Assembly (NCBI RefSeq): GCF_035582795.1 | Contig: NC_134367.1 | Coordinates: 115,592,062-115,656,061, forward strand | Length of the DNA: 64,000 nucleotides | Reading direction: 5' to 3' | Source of the DNA: Mycteria americana | Lineage: Eukaryota > Chordata > Aves > Ciconiiformes > Ciconiidae | Shown here: positions 22,801-35,278 of the stretch, piece by piece | How positions within the stretch are numbered: position 1 is the first letter of the stretch | How the letters are laid out: every line of letters starts with the position of its first letter | The notes under the pieces: generated by a model | Seen by the model: the letters and a program-made list of their open reading frames with translations, nothing else | Database searches by the model: none | Told to the model about the DNA's origin: nothing | Program-made: the position numbers and the translations under genes

Positions 22801-25800
22801 TGCTGCCTGTTTCCTAAGGGCACAGCCCATCTGTTCTCCCATGGCAAATCACCATTGCTGCTTTATTCTGGTCAGCTGGGGTAGTTTTACTACTACATTT
22901 TTTCCATTTAGGCTTGATACAATGAATTTATCTGTCTCCTTTGAGTCTGTTTTTTTTCTTTAGTATATAGTACTATTCGTCCCCTTGAGTCACGTGGCCT
23001 TTTTCTGTGTACCTTGTTCCCTGGAGTGCCGGAGAATGCCACCCTGTTAAAAGGTTCCTGGGGTACATATTACCTCCATGTTCTCCCTTGAATCCATACC
23101 TCCTGGTTCCCCACCTTAATTCTGAGACCTATTTCATCTGTTTGGTTTTTTGAGTCCCATTTAAATATCACATAGCCCCGAAACTGCTCTTTTGGGGGGT
23201 GGTGGTGTTTCTTCTAAAATTCTGCCCATTTTTTCCCTACCCTGCATGAGAAGTTAGAGAACTTGGGATTTCATCCAGGCTGTTCTTGGTGTTTTATACC
23301 ATTGAAAGCCATACGGATCATGCTTGCCAGCTTCTCCCTGGGATGATATAGAAATGGCTGTTCTGGATTAGATCACCCGGCGTGTTACCTGTGACTATGG
23401 CCAATGCTGAATGCCCAGGAGGGAGCCAGAGGTTGGAGTTGGTGGGCAGTGCCATTTTCCTGGAGTGCTCTCTCAGCGCTCAGTTGCTTTCAGTTCAGTG
23501 ACTTTTTTGGTCAGAGATTTTTGTCATCGTATTTGGTTGTTCTCCACTGGCTGTTTTTTTTGTTTGGTTTTGGTTTTCTTCATTGTTTTTTTTTTTTTTT
23601 CTATGAATTTGTCCAGTTCTTTGGACTCAGTGTAAATGCTAACCTCCACTGTGTCTTGCCACAGGGCGTTGCACAACTCCTCTGTGCTTTGCATTTGTTT
23701 CAAACATGCCACCTGCTAGAGTTGCCTACTGCTGCTGCTTTAATGCGTTGGAAAAAGCGGTGAACAGTCATTTCTTGTTCACCTTCTCCATGTGGAACTT
23801 GGTTGTGTAGACCTCAATCATACTGCACCTCAACTTGTTGTTCTTCGTAAGAATCTGCCTCCCAGCACTTGGTGTGCCACTCTTGCACCTGACTGGCAGG
23901 TTGCCGCATTGTCCTTTTACCTCACAAATTCAGCTGTCTGCCTGCCAGGTATCTGAGTTGCTTCTGCAGCCTTCCTTTTCCTCTGCCCAGCGGGTGGGTA
24001 TTCCTGGATAGGATACTGCTGTCCGGTGAGGAGGTTTCGCCAACAGGATCATTGCTAGTCACCCTAAGACCTATTGTTTTCCCCTCCTTGGTAGGAGCAT
24101 AGTCTGAAGGTAGGAACGTATCTGAAGTTCTTCTCTTCCCCCTCCCCAAACCCCGATTTGTGCAGTTCATCCATCCCTAACGTGAAAAAGCAATACGTAG
24201 CTTCTGAGGACCATGAGGTGTGCGTACATCTGTTCAGAGATAAGTAGCTTTACCTGCAGCACTTGAAGCAGACTGTAGCTGTCTCACCTTTCTGCTGCCT
24301 GCTTCCCAGCTTCCAGCCTTTTTAGAGGTAGTGGAGAGCAGTCAGTAGGTAGTCCTGTTGTTTCCCCCTTCTTTTAGCATAACTTTTTTTTATTTCACTT
24401 CTACAGTTAGGGACTAGGAATGTCAGAGTCTTCTTGACGTATAGCTTAAATTCTTGATACATGTTCTGCTCAAACAAGGGGACAGTGTAGCTGTCTTATA
24501 CTTTTACCTTCATATAGGCATCAGCGCAATGCTTCTTTTGATTGGACACTCCATTAAATTGTGTGGCTTTTTCCGTCATTTCATGAAGAAGAGAAAGTCG
24601 CTTGTTGCTTGCTTGCTGACATAGCTCAGTCAGAGAATAGAAGTCACCTTTGTGGTGATGTTGTATTAGGAGACTTAGAGCTTTGTGGTTTAATTACATC
24701 TTGAATTATTTAAACAGAATCTAGCTGCATTAGACTAAAATTTACTAGTTTAGGGGTTATGCAAGTAAGTTATCAAAACTAACTGGTTTCTTTAAATTTT
24801 GCTTGCCTTGAAAAAAAAAAACCGTTGGCCTCAGGCAGTTACTCCACTGCTTTTAAGCGGAAGTGGCTGAATCCTGTGATCTCATGGAAGGCCGAGGGCT
24901 TCCTGCTGTGGAGATGAACACGGAGCACAGCTTGACTGAGGCTGAAATGGATCTGAGGTACTGCTCCTCCATTGTGCTGGCACTTGAGTTTGACTGACCC
25001 TACAATGAGCCAGTTCAAGGAGCTCTAAGCCAAGGAAATAACCTTATTTATTAGGAAGTGAAATAGTTTTTCTGCTGGTACAAGTCACTGAACTGGCCCA
25101 TGGTGGAATCCTGCGTGCAGGAGTTCAGAGCTGGCAGGAGAGAGGGGAACTGTTTCTCTTCATTGCAGGTAGGTTTTTAGATTGGCTAACCAGGAACTTG
25201 AAGCTGTGGATCCAGGATCAGCATCTTGTTCATAGGCTTTATGGAGGAGGGAATGTAGGTAATGTGGTGTAACATTGCTTCCATGGATTCTCAGCTTTCA
25301 TTCATTAGTGTCTAAGCACTAATGTGTCTAAGCACCCAAAAATGTGATTTTTGTTTTTGTTTTTTTTGGTCACTTTTGTTTTTAGTAAAATTTGCAGTAG
25401 CTAATGCATGCCTATTTAAAGGTGCCAAGCCTGGATCAGAAAAGAGCAAGAGGTGCCCCCCCTCGATCTGAAAAGAGCAAGAGATCTGAAATCCACCATC
25501 TCCCTTGTTCTAGGTCCTGTCCTTAAGGAAAACTCCCATGAAACTAATTTCCTGTTGTCAGGCTTCAGCTTCTAGCAGAAGATGAGCTAGAATGGGAGAG
25601 CCCTTCAGTTTCTTAAATTTTCATCATAGGGAGATACTTCTACGCTACATTCATTTGCTTTTCAGTGTGCCTTTTGGATAAGATACATGCATTTTAAAGA
25701 GTTTAGTTTTCAAGTGGCTGGAAGGCACCTTTCAGCCTTTTTTCAGCTCCAGCTTTTTTAGTGACCGTGAGCCATGGATGCTGGCCTTTTACCGGACTCT

Positions 25801-28800
25801 GCTGTCTCTCCCCAGTTGTAGGCAAGGACAGAATTGCCTCCCTTTTTTTCTGCTTCTCTCTGTAGCAATGCTGTGCTCTGTATGCATGACCTGTATGACT
25901 TATTCATAGATGTCTGAGCATGGGTTTGGTTGTATTAAGAAGCATTTTGTGGAAGATGCACTTTTTCTTTCTGCTGTTCTCCATGTCTAGAAAGAAGAAT
26001 CAGGAGCAGTTGCTTATCAAGCAGAGATGAGGCTTAAGGGGCTTTGTCTATTGAGCTAACAGGAAGAAAGAGAAAATGTAAAAGGTGCAAATGCAAAGGG
26101 GAGGTAATCAAGTATTTTCTCACTCTTGTGACAGTTGATGTGGCTGAAATGGCAGGAGGTATTTGGGTTCTAGGACTCAGGGCTATCTGGTCGAATAGGT
26201 CTCTGCAGCCTATTTTCAAGTTTGATGGCAACTCAGAAGCTGGTATTTTTAGTGTGGTTGTTGCTTCTTTTGTGAAACATTTCCTTTAACCTTGCTACCT
26301 GTGTTTCTGATTGTGATGAAATGATATACATCTTTTCCCCCCTCCAAACATCCTAGGCTGGACTTGAATCAGTAATTGTTCTGTTTGTGGAGTATTAGGA
26401 GAAGTGTTTGCTGGTAGCCAGCTTACTCTGGCAAGTTGAGCACAGAATGCACAATTACCCAATTCAGGTTGAGATCAGTTTGAAACATTGTTATAAGCTT
26501 TGGCCAGCTCAGGTACAAAATTTAGTTTTCCATTACTTTATTACAGCTATGAATAGAATTAAAATTATTTTTACATTCAAATAAGACATAAGGTTTATGA
26601 TGCTTTTTTATAGAAACAAATTCTGACCATCTGTGTTCTGTAATTGGAAATTCTCAGGATCTAGTTACCTGGCATAGCACTGGCAAATTAAGGATCAAAG
26701 TACAAATATGGTTTATTACAATGAATCTGCCCTGAAGAACACATTTTGAAGATTCCCCCCGAGAATAATATTCAAGGGATTTTTCTGTCAGGCACAACGA
26801 GCTGGTGTAAGATCTGATAGCAGAATGAGAGGACACATGCCTAAGTAATAGAACCACTTAACAGATAGGAAAACTTATGGATGGGAAAGGATTATTTGCG
26901 TGGGCTGGGAGAATGCAAGCAGATACTGACAGTTGTGGACTAGATGGCACATGTGGAAATGGCTTATATAGAGGCAGTCCAGACCAGCCTGTAAAACTCT
27001 TCCATAATCTTAGTAACACCATTTCTCCTTGGAAACTGACTCGCATAGCAGTGCAGAAAGAAATTAGACAGACTATAGTTGCATATACAAGAGTTTTCAT
27101 ATATCTTTCTAGGATGTTCAAGCATAGAGAGAAGCGGGTGCAGGCCACAGCCATTATCTGCCTTGATGTTATTGTTTTCTTGTTAATATTTTCTTTAGAT
27201 ATTGGCTACAAAGGAAACAAATTCCTCTAGAACTGTAGATCCTTCAAATAGCAATGAAATTTGAGCTTCCAGTCTAAAACCAAGTTTTACACCTCTGGGG
27301 ACTTTTGTCTTTGAGAAAAAAGCTCAGGAAACCATTGAATATGGTTGAGAATGCACTGGGATTTCCCAAGGGTAGAAGGAAAAGTGGGTCAGCCATGAGG
27401 ACATCACCTTCGGGCAAGTCACCAGCTGTCTGCAAACTAAAAAATGGTGAGGCTGCAGATCAGAGAATGAAACTGTAGATTTGCAGGGGGCAGAGGAAGG
27501 TTGAACATGCTCCCCTGAGCATGCTCCAGCTAGGGGGGAGAGTTCCTTACAAAAATGGGAAAAATGGTTACAGAAGGGCTGTAGAGAGATGATTTAAGTG
27601 ACTAACAGTTGGTATGATAAAACGTTTTTGTCAGTCCCAGGAAATCTCTTCTGTGTTATTACAAACAGAATCTCTGCTGTGATCAGCAGTGGGCTTGAAA
27701 ACCACAAAAATTTTGTCCCACTTAGTCTCATTTAGTCTGATATGACATATCAGTGCAGCAAGTGGCAGTTGCCCCACTTATCCTAATTTTTATTAAATTT
27801 CAGAAAGCACTTGGCAAGATGAAGTCTATGTGGCAAATGTATAAATACATGATTTTTCCCTGCAAAATACCCTGTCTTCCAGAATTTGACTCAAAATACC
27901 AAATCTCTGATCAGGAACTTACTGTTATGTTCCTAATCTCTGAATAGTTTTTTGACAAGTTCATTTAATCCTTGATAATCATGGTGACTGCATCTATCAT
28001 AAAATTATTTGAATGGGTAAGATGAGCACCGTTTTCCCTGGAATGGAGGTTTAAAACGATTGATCTCAGTCTGTGGGCCTTTTAATAACCTAATATAACA
28101 GATTATGTACAAGACCATTGAGCAACAGATGTTACCAGTTTGCTGTATGGCTGAGTCAGTTATTCAAGGTAAAATACTGTTCTCCAAGAATAAGGACTTG
28201 AGGAAGGTACTGTTGACCACAGCTATGAAAAGCGACTTAAGAGTGGCCATGTTTGAAGGAAGATGAGTAACAGGCTCCCCACGAAAGCACTCTGCAGGGA
28301 TAAGGGAGAGGACTTGCCTAAGAGGGACACTTTGCATTACCTAAGGATCAATTAAACAAACTGGTCCAGGATCAGGTGATGAAAACATACCTCTATGTGG
28401 TGTTTCTGGTGGTGTCAGGTGTAGATTGAGGCTGATACCGTAAGTATAACCTCTGCTCAGTTCTTGCTTTTATTCAGATATATTTGTTTTGGCTACCAGC
28501 AGACTACTCAAGCTTTGCAAATAGTGATCTATATTGACTTTGCAGGTAGATATACTTAAGCTGCCGTTAAATGTTTATTGTAAGCAGACCATAATGTTTG
28601 CCTGTTAAATTACTAGAGGTTAAGCTGGTTATGATATTAGAGGGATTTCCTGGTGTTGGATTTAATTTTCTGCTTGGGTCAAAAATTGGACTAACTCTGT
28701 CAGAGAGATTGGTGGAAAGTAATAGACTTTGCTTTCAAACTCTCCTGCTCCCCATTTTTTTAGCTTTGCTGCTGAGATGTAGTTGGAGAGAATTAGGATC

Positions 28801-29189
28801 ACATAAACTGCCAGTAGTGCAGGTGTGCTTATCTGGTGTGCGTTCCTAATGATTTGTTGTCATAATTAACTGTGCTGATTCTCCCTGTAGATAGGTGGTT
28901 TTGGCGCAGAAATCACTGGTGTGCCTAACTGCTCTGTAATGTATGTGAATACAGTCTCTGGCAGTATGAAGTTATGTGTTTGGGGGTTTTGTTTGTTTTG
29001 CTTAGGTCATGTGCTGTTACTTGTAAGTCATTGTGCAGGCAATAATACATTCAGTTGGCTGTGCAACCAGTTAGCCATAATAATGCTGTCAAGGTGCATC
29101 TGTTATCATATTTAATGTATTTATGTATGTTCTGTTCAGTGCAGCCTCATGTTAGCAGAGAATCTGGACCTGTCTGTCTTGATCGCAGC

Positions 29190-29241
29190 TTTTTTTTTTT
29201 TTTTTTTTTTTTTTTTGGGGGGGGGGGGGCGGGGGGGGTGG
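29190..29241 (+). repeat. Poly-T / poly-G compound tract
   Basis: A run of 27 T (29190-29216) is directly followed by 13 G, one C and 8 G. The G part could form a quadruplex. Length is likely to be polymorphic and is a known trouble spot for sequencing and assembly. Confidence 0.85.
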
Positions 29242-30887
29242 TTGGTTTGGTTTTTTGGTTTTCCCAGTCATACCTATATCACTCCTTAATGGTCACAAAC
29301 CTTTCAAAAGTGAAAAACAGTCCCAGTATCTTGCAACCTCACCTTTAGATGTTTTGTTTTTTACAGAAATGAAATGCTGTGAATAGCAAATCCAGAATTT
29401 CTAAGGCTGATGCCCTTGCATGCCTATGAGAAGAATATGTCACAGAGGAGACTTTAAGCTGCAGCTGCTAGGAGTTGAGCCTGATCTCTAAGCAGGGTTT
29501 GCTACAGCAGAGGCAGGCAATGAAGGAAGATATGTGTCTTCAAGGAACAATTCAGAACCTTTCGAGCTCCTGCTGTCAGACCTACCCTAACAGCGTATGA
29601 CTTGTTTTTAATTGCTGTTTCAAGTTCAGCAGGAGGTATGATGTATTCCAGGGCTGAGGGGCTGTTAGTCCAGTGCACTGTATTTTTTTAATCAAGTTGT
29701 TTCCTGTACTGTCGTATGCATTTCAACCCTAATAACAGAATGCTAGTGCATGGTACAACTTATACAAAGATTTAAGTGGGTTTTTGTTTGTTTTAATGTG
29801 AGGGATTTCATTTTTATAATTGGTATTGTGTGTTGGAAGCAGATGACATTTGTAAAACAGTGAGGGACACTGAGTGCGTACAGTTAATGCTGCCATTAAC
29901 TGAGCCCCAGTTCTGCTGCTCAGTTGCACTTGGAACCTCCTCTGTTTTTCTTTCTTACTTCTAAGCACTCTCAATCCTACTTGTTATATTCTCCTCTTAT
30001 TCCCCACCCCATCTGTTTCATTTTAGCTTAAAGCCAGTAAAGTTCATATTGGGAACAGCTAAGTTATACTTAAATTCTATTTAAAACTTCTTTTTGTTTG
30101 TTCCTCCCATGCAAGTATTGGACAGGGAGATTGATCTGATTTCTAGACTGCAGTTTACTGGGATTACTTCTTTTTTTTTTTTTGCAGATGTCCAGCTTTG
30201 TCTCACCTAAAAAGCTGTAGTTTGCATCAGCTTTCTAAAACACCATTGCGATCTGCTCTTAAGGTGGATCCTGTGTTCATGGCGGGGAATTTGATCAAGT
30301 AAAGAGGGTCATGGACTACGGCAGTCTAAATAAACTTCACGTGTTCTAATTTGTAGGCTTCCAGAAGTGAGGATGTGCCCTGAAATAAAGTGGGATATTG
30401 CAGTTCCTCCACAGTGAGATTAAGACACTTAAGATTATCCAGGACCTTTAGTAAGATGGTGAGAGACAGACCTCCATAGCTTTGTTCTGCTGTTTAATAA
30501 CCACCTTGCATCTGATGAGTTTTCAACTTGATGTTTGTTTGAGTTTGGCTGTATTTTGAGCACTGCTACCACAGTATATGGAGACTGAAGTAGACTAACA
30601 TAGGAAAGATCTCATATATACATTAGGAATTTCCACAGGGAATGCTCCATATTTATAAGTTTAATTTTAAGAGTGCTATGATCCTGTAAAATTAGGAAAT
30701 AATTTTTCCAGTAAAGCTGTTTAAAATGTTGCTTGTATGAAAGAGAACGTTGTAAGATAGTTAATTGGGTTGTGTATATGAGACTTTTTGATTCTTTATT
30801 TTTTGGTCTCTGACATCCTTGAAGGGATAAAGGAGACATATAATATATATACACTACTTCCTCTGAAAGTAACTGATAAAAACCTGT

Positions 30888-31010
30888 CTGGCCGTACTGA
30901 GTCATATCACAGGTCCATCTAGGCCAGTATCCCATCCTAAGCTGGCCAAGAGTGGATATCTAAGTTAGAGAATAAGAGCAGGGAAAGCATATAGAGTGAC
31001 TCCGCAGAAT
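30888..31010. repeat. Possible ancient CR1-like repeat fragment
   Basis: The phrase CAGGTCCATCTAGGCCAGTA, followed further on by AAGAGCAGGGAAAGCATATAG and GTGACTCC, resembles a very old interspersed repeat widespread in sauropsid genomes. The family name and orientation are uncertain because it is read from memory of the consensus. Confidence 0.45.
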
Positions 31011-34000
31011 GCTCTTGCCACCTTCAGTGATTTGTGAAGTGAAGGCTTCCTAAGCTAAAGATGGAATATTTGTATTTAACTATTTAATGGATTTTTTTAT
31101 TATTATTATTATTACTTTTAGTGAATTTGTCAAGTCACTTTTTGGATCTATGTGAGCTTTTAGCATCTGCAGCGAAGATTTCTTCAGCTTAACAACTTGT
31201 ATGAAGTTACTTTTGCTTGGTCTAGTTTGTCTCCTGATGAATACGCATGTGAACAAGGCAGATGCGTTTGATGTAAGACTCTGCCACATTCATTGCAACA
31301 TCAGGCCTCGCACTGAAATTCTTGCAGATTTTCCTCCTAAGTTTGTTAGTGTTGCCTATCCCAGTCATACTTCTCTGCCAGGTTTTGATTTTCATGTTGG
31401 CTAAATAGTTGCTGCTACAGTGCATCAGATTTTTGTAAGCTGCCTTAAAAATAAGGAGACCATTTACCTGCAAGTGCTATTGACTGGAACTGTCTTGATG
31501 CCAAATAGAAAGAACAGCTAGCAGAGCAGTGTGTCAGAATATATAGTGGGGTTTATTAGCCTGTTTAAGCATGGTTTTTTGGATTTCTTTTTTTTTAAAG
31601 GCCAAGACTAAATTTATGAAACTGTAAAGATTCTCCAGTATGGGCTGGAAGAGATAGCAGTACGCAAGAGCTGATTTCACACTTCTTCATGCTGAGGTTG
31701 GCCAAGAGACGGGATTTGGTCCTGTTGTTGTCACTGTTTCTTTCTCACAGCTGCTTTCATTTCTGCTTCACTTGCTATTTCTAGGAAGCCAGTTTTACAG
31801 TATCTTAGGATTGCTCAGCTCTCTTGCCTGTCTTCATGGGAGAGGGATACAATCATTTCTTGACATCCTGTACGTTTCCTACAGGAAAAGACAATCTGAA
31901 AGTTCTTGTCTTCTCAGTCACACTCAGTCATCTTCAAAATTATGTATCTTTACATTCTACGGTCTGTACATTTTAAAGCTAAAAGTGATGCAGATATGTC
32001 AAAGTTCATATGCTTGGTCACCCTCAGGAACAGCTTTACTGGAGTTCAAGAGAGAGATAATCCTTCCATCTCTCCTCCAGTTCTCCTTAACACCACTTAA
32101 TATTTAACATGCAGAAATGATGCTCTCTGCTGTGTGTTGGGGAAGAGACGGTAGTGCCTTACCTCTCCCCCAGTGACCATCCTTCACCACCTCCCTTCTG
32201 TAGCTACATTAGCAAATTCAGCTCTAGCAGGGGCCTGGCTGCCAACTTTGGGGCTAGTCAAACAATATTTATACTATATTTTATTGATTTAGAAGGAATT
32301 ACAATAATGCCTCAGTTAAAAGCATCATTTAAATGTGCTTATGTTTTCTGCACAAAGTAACTTCATCCCTTCTTTTGCCCTTTCTTTGTGACGCTTCTGG
32401 AGATCTAGGTTAACATGTGTTACGTCTTACCATGGGTGTAGGCAACGCTTCAGTGTTACTCTGATAAACCTTTGGTCCATAGGCCTGAGCATGTTTCTGC
32501 AGTATTAGTATTGCCTCAGGAACAAATTTTTGATATGTTAACACTGTTTTGTGCTGCTACTGTGATCTACAACAGCTTGAAATTTGTCTCAGGCTGTAAT
32601 TAAATTGGCTTTTGATTTGGCTGCATCACTATAGCTATACCAGAGCATGTCCGTAAACTTAGTTCTGTAATTCCATATTGCCAAATGGCTGCTATTCATG
32701 GTAGTGCCCAGGAGGATTTTGTTCTGCTTCAAAGCCAGTGAAGATTTATGTGACTCCTGTAAATAACAAACATGTTATCTTTGTACACATGTATTATAAC
32801 ATTGATGAAGGAAAGCGGAATAGTGCACCAGGGAAAGCAGTTCTACCTTGCCTAGCTTTGAGTGCTCATAGACTGTCATGCTCTGTCTCTCCTCTAAAAT
32901 TATTCCTTCGGAATACTTTCCACCACTAGTCACTAGACTGAAATCTTATTATGCACGTGCATCGCTAATGGGTACATAATGTACCATACTTTTTAGGTGT
33001 TTTGCTTCAAAGTGAAAAATAGTACATGGCTGACTTTCTCTGGAAAACTCCTAAACTTCTTTCTGTCTGTTGTTGTTGCTACTACCACCCCACATCCTGG
33101 ATCTCCAGCTGCCTTTGTTATCCCCTGCAATCCAGAGCCTGCATTGTGCTGTACTTGTCTTCATGAAGTGATGCCAAGAGACCTTCAAGAGTAGGGAGGT
33201 GATACCTGCCTCTGTACCTGTGTGTTAATGTTGGTTTTTTTACAGTTTTGTAATGTTGAGGGTTTCGGACAGTCTACAATTAAATGATTTTTCTTTAAAA
33301 AACAGAAGAAAAGTCAGCCTTAGAAGAGATTTTTGCGGGGATTCTCTTTGCACATCACAGTCTGCAGTGATGTGCAGGGAGGCTGGATGCACAGCATATA
33401 CAGAGCTCACTGGTAGCTTAGCGGTGGTCAGTTCAGAGGTTCTGGTGACCATAAAGGAGCCTGGGAATGGCATTAGACTTCCTTAGTAGGAAGAAGAAGC
33501 ACAAATGTTGTGCTGCCAAACACAGCATATACTTTCTCATTGGAGAGCTTTCCAGTTTCTTACTTCAATACCTGGCGACTGAAAGGGCTGCTACCCCATA
33601 CAAATGCAGGACTCTTTCTATGAGAATTCAGAGCATTTTGCAGCACCTTTCTTCTGAATTTCTTTAATATTCAGTTTCTTCTTATTTCTCTGTCATCTTG
33701 ATTGTACTTCAGCAGATGTTGGATTGTATGAACATTTCTCAGCAGCCCTCTTACTGCATTAGTCTGCTGCTCCTTTTTTCCATGTAGTTATCTTATATAT
33801 CTAGAATGAAATCTTTTGTGAAGATCTTTTGAGAAGATCTCTTTGAGATCTTTTGTTCATGTTTTGTTTGATCATCCTCTATGTCTTGCACTTTTGACAA
33901 CCGTCTGTCTGCTGCTTCCTTGTGCACACTACATGCTGGTCACTTCCTATCCTTCCTTCTCAGTCCTTTTATTGCTAGGGAATGAGCTCTTTTCTCTACT

Positions 34001-35119
34001 TGAGCTCATAATTCACTGGTGACTTTTGTCCTTTTTTTGGGCCTGAAGAAGTGTGATGGTTGAATGACCAGCTCTAGTCTTTTTTTCTAATTTGGTATTT
34101 ATGTTGTTAATCTTATTTAAGTCTGCAGTCAGTGTGCTACAGTAACACTCATTTTTAGGAAGGAAAATATTTCATATTTTGGGGGAAGGACAATAGAACT
34201 GCCAAGAAAGCTTAATAAAAATCCATGCTTAATAAAAGATCCGTCCTACTTCTAAAGCCAGAAAAATATCTTACAGGAAGAGACAAAATGCATTAGGAAG
34301 ATCTCTTATGAGTCCTGTTTCAATTCATTTTCTTCCAGGAAAGTGGAGTTAATGTGTATCTGAAAGTCATTTTTGTAGAAGAATTATAACCAAAAAACCT
34401 CAAAACAAAATTAATTTCAGCATAGGCTATCTGGAGCTCCCTATAAAAGCAGGAAAAAGGGGCATGAGGTAGAATGCAAACACCATAGGAACAAGATATC
34501 TCTCTGTATTTTAATTTGTTCATTTTTAGCACTGTGTGTATGCTGTCAGGAGGACTAATCTATATATGGCTGAAGCCCTTTCTAACCATCCCCATCTTCT
34601 TTGCTTGGCTGTTCATCACAGTGATAGTGTCTGTAATCTGGGCTCTGTAAAGGCCCTTCTACCCTATTCAGATGCTTTTAGGCTTATTGAATGCAATACC
34701 TGGCAAACCTTTCTGATTTGTGTTGGATATCGTCCAATGAAAACCATAAAAACTGCCTATGTAGCAGCTGCTCTGTTAAAGCAAGACCTTTTTGCCTGGT
34801 AACAATAACAGCTCTTGCAGCATTTGGCATTAGATCCTCTTTGACTTGTTGGCTGTCAGGCCTATGAGCACTGGACTCCTGCATGGTATAGCTGGTAATT
34901 GTCACCCTTTTAGTTTGTGCTGCTGACTTGAAGCATGGTTGCGTCTGCAAAGTTTATGCATGGAGTGAGCTCAGGTGTTTGCAAGGTGAGTTTGCCTTCT
35001 TTCCTAAGAGACCGGTTCTGATTTAGTCATAAGCAAAACCTGTGGAAATGTAGCATGTACCTCTGCCGTGACCTGTACTAATTTTGTCATTCCTTCCCCC
35101 CGCCCCTTTTTTTCCCCAG

Positions 35120-35170
35120 ATAAATGGCTCATTTAAATTGGGAGCTACTAAAATACTCTCTGGCTGGCAA
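35120..35170 (+). other. TTBK1: TTBK1 5' UTR segment of the first coding exon
   Basis: The exon begins after a strong pyrimidine tract and CAG at 35117-35119. The 51 UTR bases contain an out-of-frame ATG at 35124 whose 19-codon frame ends at the TAG of 35181-35183, so it overlaps the annotated start at 35171. The TTBK1 frame itself has no stop between 35120 and 35171. Confidence 0.75.
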
Positions 35171-35278
35171 ATGCAGTGCCTAGCAGCAGTCATCAAGGAC
35201 GAACCAAACATGAGTGGAGGAGGGGAACAGGTCGACATTCTTCCGGCCAATTATGTGGTCAAAGATCGCTGGAAAGTG
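35171..35278 (+). CDS. TTBK1: TTBK1 coding exon 1 (N-terminus)
   Basis: Encodes residues 1-36 of tau tubulin kinase 1, a CK1-superfamily Ser/Thr kinase that phosphorylates tau and tubulin, mainly in neurons. The peptide contains [30 protein letters not shown] and KDRWKV. The MQCLAA start and [15 protein letters not shown] distinguish TTBK1 from TTBK2, whose protein begins at the equivalent of Met14. The first ATG (35171) has weak context (C at -3), while Met14 (35210) has A at -3. The exon ends in phase 0 before GTGAGT at 35279. Confidence 0.95.

Larger units (their letters stand above)
20451..35119 (+). other. Probable TTBK1 intron 1
   Basis: About 15 kb between the CpG island and the first coding exon. 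It contains poly-T runs (about 22669-22678 and 23587-23600), the T27-G13 tract at 29190-29238, an ancient CR1-like fragment near 30888-31010, and an ATT microsatellite near 31096-31118. No exon was recognised on either strand; the open frames are short and unlike known families. Confidence 0.55.
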
